Shown: positions 1 to 8,656 of the stretch, in pieces
Layout of the letters: each line of letters opens with the position of its first letter
Position numbering within the stretch: position 1 is the first letter of the stretch
Source of the DNA: Podila epigama
Taxonomy: Eukaryota; Mortierellomycota; Mortierellomycetes; Mortierellales; Mortierellaceae
NCBI GenBank assembly: GCA_015679605.1
Contig: JAAAVE010000588.1
Coordinates: 1 to 15,868, forward strand
Direction: 5' to 3'
DNA: 15,868 bases
Notes under the pieces: model-generated
What the model saw: the letters and a program-made list of their open reading frames with translations, nothing else
Database searches by the model: none
What the model was told of the DNA's origin: nothing
Made by a program: the position numbers and the translations under genes

Positions 1-25
1 TTTTTTTTTGCAATGTAATTCCTAC

Positions 26-2077
26 TCATCTATCGCATTTGAGTGCATCCAGAAACAGGTCACGGATCCGCAGGCAGTTGTTGCGCCGCCGGATGTATGT
101 CATTGGACGCACAGCAAGAGGCAGTGGCTCGTAGCTCTTGACAGCATCCAGTAACTCGTTGAACTCTTCGTCAGAGTCCAAATTTTGATCCTCCTTTTCA
201 ACCAGTGGCATCTCTGAAGCCAATCGACTAGCCTTTTCATCTTTAACTATTGAGTTGTTGTTTTTGTTGTTTTTTTTAGCATAATAATGGAGATGACAAG
301 AATTAAAAAAGGAATAGACTTTAGAAACATACAAACAAAAAAAAGATATCGAAACGCACATATCCAGAACGCCGTGAAGTATGATATGGTGTATTGAACT
401 CTACCTGGGATTGGCTTCTTTTGGACTTGACCCAAAAGAACATCATATGGTTTCGATCGACCCTCGACTGCACGCTTGGAGGACATGGAGTGACTCTTAC
501 AGGTGAGCGAACGGGCACAAGGAGGTGCTCCAACGGCAATGACTACGCCGCATTGCTTGTCCAAGTCCAATGGTCCTATTTACACGTTCACAATGGGGGG
601 GCGCGTTCAAATACATCAGATATACAAACATGTACAATTGAAAAGAGAACGTGCGAATATCATCATAATCACCATGTTGTCCTTCCTTACCCTTGACTCG
701 TCCCACTGGCTTGACTTTTGCAACCTTTGCTATCTTTTGTTTCTTTTCTGAAGATTTCTTTTCTGGTATGTCCCCTGATGGTGGTGGTGTCATCTCTGAT
801 GCTGACATGGTGACTTCGGGCTCTATTGTATTTATTATTTTCATTATATTTCGAGAATGAGAATGTAAGGAGTGGACGTGAGTGTGGGTGACGTACAAGA
901 TGTGATATGATAGTGACGATGGTGTAGATAACATGTTCTCGTACGATGCAAAACGTAGTAATTTCAAAAGGAAAAATGTTGCACTGGTAACCGAAAAACT
1001 AACCTTCAATAGCCACAGACTCCTTCCTCTTTTTTGACTTTATCACGTCAGATTTCTTTTCCACAGTGTCAGTCCGGGCAAGCAATGGCGCTTCAGATAA
1101 TGCATCTGACTCGGGGGGTTTGCATTTGCCTATTGTTTGGAATGGCATAAACATGGCCATGAAAGAGTGGTGTCAAAAAAAAATAGACTTTATAACATAT
1201 TGCTGCTAAACCTGTGACTATACCTCGATGTTCTTTGAAGGCGCTTGGGATCATTGGTTTTTGGCACATTGAACAAGTCACGACGACGACTTCATCGGTC
1301 ATGGGCATGCCTCCATAAGTCTTCATCTCCTTGAATTCCAAGCGCGATGCTGTGGGTGTTTTTGACTTTGACTGTGAATACCTTTCAGCGAGTTCGCAGT
1401 GATCTAACAAGGAGGGCAAAATAGAATTAGCCATGCACTGAACAAAGAAACTATGATATCACAGACGTACCCTTGCTCTACCTTCGGCATCCAGCTGTGA
1501 GCGAATTCCTGCCCAGGAGGCCGAAGTCTTGAAGAGTTCATTGTTGACCGAAACCAGCTGTGAGGGAGAGCTGCGAGAAACCTTTTTCCACCGATCTTGG
1601 TCACGGAAGACTGTAAGTGTTTGTGCGTTGACTAGCCCAGAGAGTGTGTTGATGGTATCTGCGCCTAGGAGAGTCTGAGCATTGTTGAGAATACCTGGTG
1701 GGATACAGAAAAAGGCGTCAGCAAGTGTCTTACTGTGCAACCAAACCAAAAAGTGTTCCTAGTTTACCACCAATATTCCATTGCCGACTTTTTATGGCCA
1801 AAAAAAGTTATATTGATTGCATCAATATCCATTAGGTGCTAGCGCATGACACTGATGTCTATCATTGACATTACCTGCTTCCGCAAGCTCAATTTCCCGT
1901 CTTTGTTCCAGCAATAATCCCGTCTGGCGGTCATTCAGCGCCTCCCATCCAGCTAGGTAGAAAAATGGTTGCGAAATTGAGCGAATAAGCAACGCATGCA
2001 ATCGTGAGCTTGCTAATAAATAGATGGCAATGAACTGACATCAACGCGGGTAATGTACCAGGAGGAGTGCCGTTCAT
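26..2077 (-). CDS. SGF73: SAGA-associated factor 73 / Ataxin-7 family protein (8 exons, 379 aa)
   Basis: In this family the protein anchors the histone H2B deubiquitinase module to the SAGA co-activator in the nucleus. Exons on the minus strand: 2077-2059, 1952-1875, 1694-1482, 1403-1224, 1129-1004, 822-691, 575-405, 246-26. All junctions are GT-AG and keep phase; the stop is TGA. Two family hallmarks are visible. The first is an N-terminal zinc finger C147-x2-C150-x11-H162-x3-C166, split by intron 4. The second is an SCA7 block at about residues 252-300, with C258, C269, C275, H278 and the typical LTCKSHSM and RSKPYDVLL strings. Lys/Ser-rich linkers lie between them, and an acidic then basic tail follows. 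The start (MNGTPP) is inferred: exon 1 codes only 6 residues plus one base, and its ATG context is weak. The donor at 1481 (GTAGAG) is chosen because it alone keeps frame with acceptor 1404; GTAGAG is also the donor at 404. Family assignment is very secure; the first 30 residues are less so. Confidence 0.92.
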
Positions 2078-2599
2078 GAATGAAGATTATGTTGTATTAC
2101 GACAGGTGAAATGATTGGGATGACTGTGTGTTGGTTGGTCCTTTGGATGGTCGCAAGGCAAAGAGGCAAGGAGTCCATGAATGAAACGAAAGGACGTGCG
2201 ATTTCATATCTTCCGTGACGCTTTTTTTGGCGAAGTGATAAAATGTCCCCGCCAAAATAAGATGCCTTCATTGGTGAAGCACCATTCCAACACCTTTTGA
2301 TACAATTGCCTACAGGAAGGGAACCTTTCCATGTTTTCTTTTTAGTTAATTATTAATTATTATATATACATATTTTGTTCCTTGTCCATTGGTGTATGAG
2401 CAAGAATTGTTAACATGCCCATGGAAATCTGACACCCTGCGAAAAAAATAAAAAAAATGCGTTTTGACCCTTAAATATTTTTCAGCAGCATTATTGTGAG
2501 CATTGTTCTTGCACCCCAATTCTTTTCTTCACTTGCTCATTTACTCCATCCACAACCTTAAAAAAAAAGAACAAACACTCACTTTCCAACATAACAATA
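2078..2599. promoter_or_regulatory. Divergent promoter between SGF73 and LAMTOR1
   Basis: This 522-bp head-to-head spacer separates the two start codons. It holds an AT-rich, TATA-like stretch at about 2344-2376. CCAAT boxes occur on the minus strand at 2270-2274 and 2388-2392 and on the plus strand at 2516-2520, the last about 80 nt before the LAMTOR1 ATG. A-tracts precede the LAMTOR1 start. No protein of recognisable family is encoded here. A 65-codon minus-strand ATG frame (2271-2074) ends exactly at the SGF73 start; see findings. The boxes are read directly, but their function is inferred. Confidence 0.5.
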
Positions 2600-4906
2600 A
2601 TGGGATGCTGTGGAAGCAAACAAACGGAGCACGAACAGGTTGATTACCTCTAGTTTTTTTTTTTTTTTACTCCAAGTCATCATCACCTCAAGAACAAATG
2701 CTTTCGCCCAACACAGACACCCTTCACCTCCTCTCAATTTGCATGTAATGGACACCACACCTTGTCTATTTCACCTTTTACTTTCCCACACTCTTTGTGC
2801 GAGTGGATGATCGCCAGAAAGAAAAAGAAATAAAGATATCGACAAAGAGTCAAATATCGATGGCAATGTGATATTGATTTCATGGCGGCAAACACAACAT
2901 ACTACAAGCACAGTCAGCGAGAAACCTTCACAGGGAATATCAATAGCAAGAAGCAACAACACATTCCCTGACACCTTACCCAAGTGCTACGACACCGCCA
3001 TTCACCTGCTGACTATATCTAAACACTGACCGCCCATGTCAACATTATCTACAAACGTGCATAATAGGATGAGCGATCACGTCTCATAGATGAGGCTGCC
3101 AATGCAAACCAATATGGGTATGTCTGCCAAACACTCTGATCGTTATGAGGATTGTGTTTGAAAAGTCAGTCCTCAGACATGTCGACTACAGTAGATATGT
3201 TGAGGAAGGAAAACGAGTGAGTGAGTGAGCGAGTGAGTGAGTGTCTGCAGTTGTATAGTCTTTCTTCATCCCACCAGTTTGCGACATCCTCCCTCGGCGA
3301 TATTTGGCGGGAAAGACAACCCAAAAAGATTTTTTTTTTTTTGGGTCATGGAACACTGAGGGGGTACACTACATACTACAAACTACACACATGTACAACG
3401 GCGTCCCGTCAACTTTGGTTCGACCCACAGACCATTGAGCAAAAGGCCCTTGAAAGCCTTGTCCCTCAAAAATATTACGTGAAGACTAGTCCAGTTCCAT
3501 CTTTTCTCCACTGTCTGCTTTGCACTTGTTCTTTGAAGGACACAAACAGTCTAGTCCCGCCATGTCTACATGGTGTTTGCTGTTGGCGTGCATCGTGCGA
3601 TGTGTGTTTGCTTGAGTGTTGTCTTGTTGTCCGCCCCACTGTTTTGCACAAATGTTTACAGAAGCATAACAAAGGCACGCACTCATACCAAGCTCTCGAT
3701 CGCGCCCTTGTCTCTTTCTTCTCTCTCTGTTTGTGTATGCATGTGTATATCTCTTTGTATAGTAGCAAACTATATATGGGTATTAACAGTGTATACATTC
3801 TTTTCATCTCTCATCTCTCGTCATCCACCGATAGTGCCAACCGAATGGTCGCAACTCCAAATGATGATCAGAGTCAAGTGCGCGAACAAGAGTCGCTACA
3901 AAAGATTGTCGAACGTACCGCTGGGTAATATGCTTTTACTCAACTCTTTTGTGCAATGTCGTACATGCTTCTCTCTTTCAATCTTTCTCCTTTCGCGATC
4001 TACAATCCAATATTTTGATCAAGAGTGTATGTGGTCGTAGATAATATCCAACTTTTCTTTTTATTCAGTCATCGATGGCGACCAAAGTTGGAGAGACCAC
4101 CTTGCAGTTATATGCAGAATAGACAAACAATAAGATGGGAGACAAGTTGTGAGGATGGAGAGGGGCTCCTTCTTTGTTGTGTGGGGATGAATGGATGAAT
4201 CTTTTCTTGACCTGTTTGTTTGTTTGCCTGTTTGTTTGTTTGTCCCACCTCTGTCTGTTTGCTTCTCTATCCGTCTTCTTGCATAAATGCATTGTACAAT
4301 TGGGATGATAGCGAGGCAAGAAAGAAAGTAGGACAAGCACGCAAGGGGTGCAGGAAACCACGAAACTAACGCGCAAAAACAAACCTTCATTCCCCACTTG
4401 ATTATTTGTAGAAACCTGATTGACATTCCGTCGACCTTCCAACTTGAGCGGTTGGAGCAACATGAGGCGCAAAACCGATCGAATGAATACATGTCGGCGC
4501 TTAACACGGTCAAGCTGCCCAAACAAACCATTCGTAAACTGCATAGTATGACCTCGGTTAAAGCTGGGTTCGATCTCGCCGTTGACGATGCACATAATGG
4601 TGCAGTCAGGTCATCCACCTCCTCGATCAAGGCGCCGTCCGTGCGCGAACTGCTCTCAGAAAAGACTGTCGATCCAAAGACCATTGACTGGGTCAGTAAA
4701 AAAAACTCCACTGATGAAGACATTTCACACACAGTATCTTTTCACGTTAACTCATCTTCATGTACATCTTCTTCTCTCTGTGTGTGCTTCAAACAACCGT
4801 TTAGATGGCGAGTGCAGTGGGCGAACTTCATCAAGCGACCGAGTCCATTGATGTTGAGCCAGTTGGCGATTTGACTGTCACTCTTTCCCCACCATTAACC
4901 CAATAG
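2600..4906 (+). CDS. LAMTOR1: LAMTOR1-like Ragulator/EGO complex scaffold (5 exons, 186 aa)
   Basis: This is the lipid-anchored scaffold that holds the Ragulator/EGO complex and Rag GTPases on the lysosome or vacuole for TORC1 amino-acid signalling (counterpart of yeast Meh1/Ego1). Exons: 2600-2638, 3068-3117, 3835-3924, 4412-4691, 4805-4906 (TAG). Phases agree throughout. The N-terminus is MGCCGSK: Gly2 is a myristoylation candidate and Cys3/Cys4 are palmitoylation candidates. The short exon 2 encodes DERSRLIDEA followed by NQYG, like other LAMTOR1 N-termini. The core helix in exons 3-4 (ESLQKIVERTAGNLIDI, then NEYMSAL) matches the family signature. Length is close to the human protein (161 aa). 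The start has a good context, with A at -3 and G at +4. The first donor (GTTGAT) is weak, so the exon 1-exon 2 join is the least certain. Introns 1-3 are 429, 717 and 487 nt, much longer than others in this window. Confidence 0.91.
3120..3180 (+). other. Inverted repeat/hairpin at the LAMTOR1 intron 2 donor
   Basis: The outer arms ATGTCTG (3120-3126) and CAGACAT (3174-3180) are perfect complements. Inside them GAGGATTG (3147-3154) pairs with CAGTCCTC (3167-3174), with one G-U wobble and a 12-nt loop. The last base of the inner 3' arm is also the first base of the outer 3' arm, so the two stems compete for one base. The outer 5' arm contains bases 3-6 of the donor GTATGT, so folding would cover the 5' splice site. 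The pairing is read directly; any role is inferred. Confidence 0.4.
3215..3243 (+). repeat. GAGT microsatellite in LAMTOR1 intron 2
   Basis: About seven copies of a GAGT/GTGA tetranucleotide with one GAGC variant. It lies wholly within intron 2, so it has no coding effect in the proposed model. Confidence 0.85.
4213..4243 (+). repeat. GTTT microsatellite in LAMTOR1 intron 3
   Basis: Two runs of three to four TGTT units separated by GCC, inside the 487-nt intron 3. This is simple-sequence DNA with no sign of coding. Confidence 0.85.
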
Positions 4907-5356
4907 TGGTGATGAATTTTTTTTATCTTCTCTCTCTCTCTGTCTTTAATGTTTTGAAACTCTCTATACTCTCTATAGCTCGACACTGCCTTTGCATTAT
5001 TCTCCAAAGTAATTGATGACCATGTATATATTCTTTTTTATTTTTTACTCTATTTCCGCCTGCCTTCATTTCCCATTCCCCGTCCTTTCCCAAAAACACT
5101 TTATGATTAAATGACACTCACTTCTTTTGACGAAAAATGGTCCATTGTCACAAACACTTGAATCATCTCAAAAACAAACATTAAAAAAAATTAAATAATG
5201 AAATATATATTTATTATGTGGTGACGTGTTTGTGCACAAACTATAGAAAAACTGTTTGGAAAGATAAAAAAAAAAAGAAGAAAAAGTCGTTTATGTACCG
5301 ATGTTTGTGAATCGGATGAGTGGGCGTTACGTTAAAATGTCGGATGGTATTTCATG
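4907..5356. other. Convergent 3' region between LAMTOR1 and the G-gamma gene
   Basis: This 450-bp tail-to-tail spacer should carry both 3' UTRs. It contains a TC run (4929-4941), a T-rich block around 5030-5050 and an A/T-rich block at 5181-5218. I see no gene. No AATAAA hexamer follows LAMTOR1 on the plus strand. The minus strand has AATAAA at 5210-5215, listed separately. Confidence 0.6.
5210..5215 (-). terminator. Candidate polyadenylation signal of the G-gamma gene
   Basis: A minus-strand AATAAA lies about 140 nt beyond the G-gamma stop codon, in an AT-rich block. Fungal cleavage signals are degenerate, so this is only a candidate. Confidence 0.4.
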
Positions 5357-6032
5357 TTACGAGATGGTACAGCAAGCCTTTGTCTGCTTTGAAAATGGAT
5401 CCGATGTGGGATTGCCCCACAACATAGGCAGGAGCGAGTCTTTGGTGTTTGTCACGTACTTGATGAGACTATTCCAATATCACAAGCGTAAGAGAAATGA
5501 GCCACCTTTGTTAGCACAGGCGCCAGCATGCCAATATCTCCATAGCTCACGTTTATAAAGTTTTTATATAGTACGCGTGCGTGCAATTGCAATATTGCGA
5601 CAATATTCCAACCCCCATGTCAAAGATCCTACGCAATAAGAAAAACCTAGTACAAACGTATTCCTATACTCACCATTGACCTGCCTCGGACACTGAAATG
5701 CGACGCATGTCTAGCTGCTCCTTGAGACGTTGGTTATGCTCCAAGAACCTCTTCAGTTTGGCGTCACTGACTCCAGACGAAGCAGTTGTTGTAGGAGGAA
5801 CGGCCGAGTTGGTGGAAGTCATGGTTGTCGAAGATGAGGAAGACGCTGATGCGGACGTGTTGGTCACTGTCGTCGTCGAAGTAGATGCCGACACTGCCGT
5901 CGCTATGCCACCCATCATCTCAGTCTGGAGAGCCTCGGCTGAAGTTGCTGCGGTAGAGCCGTCGACTAGGTTATTGCCTCCAGATGCACTTGTCAAGACG
6001 GAAGTACCGGTGTAAGATGTGCTGCTGGCCAT
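5357..6032 (-). CDS. STE18: Heterotrimeric G-protein gamma subunit (2 exons, 156 aa)
   Basis: This is the G-gamma subunit, which pairs with G-beta at the plasma membrane in pheromone or nutrient GPCR signalling. Exon 1 is 6032-5674 and exon 2 is 5468-5357 (TAA). The 205-nt intron has donor GTGAGT, and a TG|T junction codon gives Cys120. Residues about 89-119 carry the G-gamma coiled-coil helix (AKLKRFLEHNQRLKEQLD, then ISVSEA). Exon 2 carries LIKYVTNTKDSLLPMLWG, a DPF motif and the C-terminus ACCTIS. C153-T-I-S is a CaaX box expected to be farnesylated, and Cys152 is a palmitoylation candidate. The ATG chosen at 6032 has a strong context (ACA before, G after). The same frame stays open upstream to 6179, but that part looks like leader; a possible 48-nt 5' UTR intron is 6094-6047. 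Oddity: an ~85-residue Ser/Thr/Ala-rich N-terminal extension makes it longer than typical fungal G-gammas (~90 aa). Confidence 0.92.
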
Positions 6033-6229
6033 TGTCTTGTCGATTGCTGTAGATGGTAAGGTGTGTATTTTTTTTGTGTGTAGGCGTGCGTTACTTTTGT
6101 TGTTGAGACGATAGGATCTTGACGGAAAGTAGAATATGGCTTGAGATTTTACTTTTGTTGTCCTATTCACTGTTGTCACAATTTCAAGGATCTCCTTTGC
6201 TGGGTCGTTACTGAATAGCTGAAGTTATA

Positions 6230-6245
6230 TTTTTTTTTTTTTTTT
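6230..6245 (+). repeat. T16 homopolymer
   Basis: An uninterrupted run of 16 T about 200 bp upstream of the G-gamma start; it reads as poly(A) on the G-gamma coding strand. It marks the left end of the purine-rich block. Confidence 0.9.
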
Positions 6246-6840
6246 GATTCCTTGACTCGACTGGATGTGATACAGGAGGAGGAGACTTGGGGATGACAAT
6301 GACACTGGAGAGGCAAGATGGAGAAATGTGATATTGAGGAATGGTTTGTGTTCGTTAAAGCAAGGGTGGTCGTCAATATGGAGGGAGAAAAGAAGTCGTG
6401 AAAAAGGTGAGGGAAAATGAAAGTGTGGAAGAATGTAAAAAGAAAGAAAGAGAGAGGACAGAGAAGACAAAAAAGAAAGAGAAAGAAAAAAGATGATGCG
6501 ATGATGATGCTGTTGGTTCTGTGTCGATGATGTCTGAAGGTTGTGAGGGTGAACAACGATAGGATGGGTGCTGTTGTCGCTGCTACTCTACATGGGGCCA
6601 GGTCTTTTGAGAAAGACAGGCGAGATAAAAAAAAAAGATTCAGGAGGCGGGGATGGGAGAAGGCATTGAGAGACAGAGTAGAGCCGCCAGCTGAGGAGTT
6701 GATGAGTGTGTGAGGAGACGGTGCAGGCGCAAGTTGAGCCGACAAAAAAAAAAGGTGGGAGTGGAGTTCGGAAGGAAGAGTCTGAGAGGGAGAAAGAGAG
6801 AGACGGAGAGCATGAACATGCCATTGGCAAGAACCATGTC
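6246..6840 (+). repeat. Polypurine-biased block (polypyrimidine on the G-gamma strand)
   Basis: Long GA-rich runs dominate the plus strand, densest at about 6400-6495 (AAAGAAAG, GAGAGAGG, AAGAAAGAGAAAG) and 6740-6815. On the G-gamma strand this is a CT-rich upstream sequence, a common style for fungal promoters and leaders. No domain is recognisable in any frame. Confidence 0.7.
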
Positions 6841-7308
6841 AAAGTGCAAGTGTACACCATTTGCAGGGAGGCAATTGCATGGTCCAAGCTCAAGTCAAAG
6901 ATTTCAAGTTGGAGTGGATAAAAAGTTGGGTATTTTGTACAAAAAGAGTGTTCATGTTGATGGTCATGGTGGTGGCAGTTTTAACTTTTAAGCCATCCAT
7001 GTCGGTCAAGACAAGATGGGAACAACAAAGGTCATAATAAACAAAAATAAGTGAATAACATTTTTAAGCCTTGGAGGGAGACAGGGCTGGTGACGATGCG
7101 ATGCGACTATTAAAAGTGCGTCCACTGACAACAAGAAGGGGATTACAAAGACCCATGTCGCCAATTGCCGAGCTCCAGGTAGTGTAGAGGATAGGCGTGG
7201 ACCATGAAGTAAGTGTTCATACCTTGGTGACGAGATTTGACAGGCGGAGGGTAGCGGTAGCGATGATAAGCGATGAGTGGTGGTAATGGCGATGACGGTG
7301 GCAATAAC

Positions 7309-7331
7309 GATGGCGATGGCGATGGCGATGG
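7309..7331 (+). repeat. GATGGC hexanucleotide repeat
   Basis: Three full GATGGC copies plus GATGG. It sits among looser GATG/GGTG repeats at about 7255-7350. It is non-coding in my reading. Confidence 0.85.
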
Positions 7332-7364
7332 AGGTGAGGATGGTGGAGGGGGGATGTCGTTGTG

Positions 7365-7394
7365 GAGGATGAGGATGAGGATGAGGATGAGGAT
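7365..7394 (+). repeat. GAGGAT hexanucleotide repeat (5 copies)
   Basis: Five perfect tandem copies. On the minus strand they read as a His-Pro run, which explains the long but meaningless open frame there. Confidence 0.9.
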
Positions 7395-7400
7395 GAAAGC

Positions 7401-7440
7401 AGAGAGAGAGAGAGAAAGATAACAAACAGAGAGAGAGAGA
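7401..7440 (+). repeat. Two AG dinucleotide tracts
   Basis: AG repeats at about 7401-7415 and 7428-7440, separated by AAAGATAACAAAC. They are part of the same purine-rich stretch. Confidence 0.85.
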
Positions 7441-8072
7441 CAAAACAGAAAAAAAAGGACCGAAATGGGGGCTAGAAGGAGCGTGTCCAAAGCATACCAT
7501 GTCACCAACCAGATGTTCATGAGAAGCCCATGGGATGTCCATGGGATGGGATGGCTCAGGGCAACACGATGATGGCAATTGACTGCCAAACCAAGCTGGA
7601 CCATGCTGCACCGTGTTCAGACCTACACTATCGTTGTGATGATTACACGACAACCCGTACAACGAGAAGATGGCAACGGATTAAAGTATCTCTGGCTCAA
7701 AGTGCCAACCCGGCTGCGATGCGAGTCAAGGTTCTTTTTGCCCTGGGTTGCCAGTCCGTGATTATGTCTGTTTTTTATTTTTTATTTATTTTTGCTTGTG
7801 TGCTTGTCTGCTTGTTTGGTTACCTGTTTTTTGCTTGTTTGACCATGTCGTTGTTGTTGTTGTCGTGCCGACAGAAAGGAGAAACGAAAGAAGGGGGTGA
7901 ATGAGGTAGGGGGAGGGGGGGGTGGGAGGAGAAAGGAGGTCGCATCGAAAGGGTCGATCAGAAACAGCCAAAACAGAAAAACCAGAAAAAACAAAAAACA
8001 AAAAAAAGGAGGTTCGAAATGTGTTGCATTGTAGGGATGGTAGGGATTGTGGGGATTGTGAAGGAGGACAAG

Positions 8073-8105
8073 GCAACCATCGCAACCACCGCAACCATCG
8101 CAAGG
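8073..8105 (+). repeat. 9-bp tandem repeat (GCAACCATC)
   Basis: Two exact copies flank one single-base variant (GCAACCACC), followed by a partial copy ending GCAAG. It is preceded by the related repeat GGGATTGTG at about 8043-8060. Confidence 0.8.
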
Positions 8106-8209
8106 TGGAGGCAAACAACAAAGAGCAACACAGGGCAGCAACACAAACGACAAGTGCAAGGGTATAGGCATCATAGGCACAGAAGCACAAAGCACAAGGA
8201 TGATACCAA

Positions 8210-8225
8210 TTGTGCAATTGTGCAA
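8210..8225 (+). promoter_or_regulatory. Tandem TTGTGCAA octamers flanked by CCAA/TGG
   Basis: Two adjacent copies of TTGTGCAA lie between CCAA and TGG, making an almost symmetrical element. The octamer resembles bZIP/C/EBP-type half-site pairs (TTGCGCAA class). It lies near the composition switch in the divergent gap. A binding role is inference only. Confidence 0.25.
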
Positions 8226-8331
8226 TGGTCATGTCTACAACAAGCAATGGTCAGTGTAGCATGCACGCTATTGCCAGCCGCGTCTTCTTATTTCCTGTAG
8301 CTATGTCGTCCTCTTGTTCACTTCCATCCAT

Positions 8332-8401
8332 TCACAAACACATACACACACACATACACACACATTCATCCATACACACACATTCATCCATACACACACA
8401 T
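8332..8401 (+). repeat. CA-rich microsatellite with an 18-bp tandem unit
   Basis: CACATACACA-type repeats are followed by two copies of an 18-bp unit (ATTCATCC plus a CA run; starts at 8364 and 8382). The plus-strand translation is a His-Thr/Ser run without coding character. Confidence 0.85.
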
Positions 8402-8631
8402 AACTCACTCACATACTCCATCTCTGGCTCTTGCACTTACCCCGATACCACATTCAGCAGTAGCAGTCGATCCTCCGTCGCTAACGGCACATTTCTCGAC
8501 TTTTTGTCCTACAAACAAGGCAAAGGGAGCCGTTCGTCTCCCAAGTACCGGTCACTGGACACCGTCCTCCCGGCTTCCCTCGTTCAAGTCTTACCGTTCC
8601 AGTCTTGGATCAAGAGTAGAGCAAGTTGTAT

Positions 8632-8656
8632 CTGTCCGTCTGTCTGTCTGTCTGTC
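8632..8656 (+). repeat. TCTG tetranucleotide microsatellite
   Basis: About six TCTG units with one early C variant, in the pyrimidine-rich right half of the divergent gap. Confidence 0.85.

Noticed and set aside
2771-2983. Minus-strand 70-codon open frame within LAMTOR1 intron 1
   Set aside because: No domain and no splice partners; it is compatible with chance in an intron.
3417-3432. GGTTCGACCC, resembling a tRNA T-loop
   Set aside because: The flanking bases do not form a T-stem, and no acceptor, D or anticodon arms are found around it.
4692-4874. LAMTOR1 exon 4 reading through intron 4 to a stop at 4874
   Set aside because: Splicing at GTCAGT/TTTAG gives a clean in-frame ending (MASAVGELHQATESIDVEP, then a TAG). 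The read-through tail is low-quality and more likely retained intron.
5698-6015. Plus-strand open frame of 105 codons opposite the G-gamma exon 1
   Set aside because: It is the antisense shadow of the Ser/Thr-rich G-gamma coding sequence; its acidic Val/Asp/Glu run is simply the complement.
6176-6745. Minus-strand open frame of ~189 codons rich in Phe, Leu, Ser
   Set aside because: It is the translation of the polypurine block on the opposite strand. It is low-complexity, has no domain, and its length follows from few stop codons in CT-rich sequence.
7006-7662. Minus-strand open frame of ~218 codons with a His-Pro run
   Set aside because: The run comes from the GAGGAT and GATGGC microsatellites, and the flanking parts show no recognisable family or splice-consistent structure.
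7530-7904. Plus-strand open frame of 124 codons with a hydrophobic C-terminal part
   Set aside because: The first ~60 codons look superficially protein-like, but the hydrophobic half is T-rich TTTATT/TTGTTG sequence. No homologous family is recognised. A transcript would be needed to accept it.
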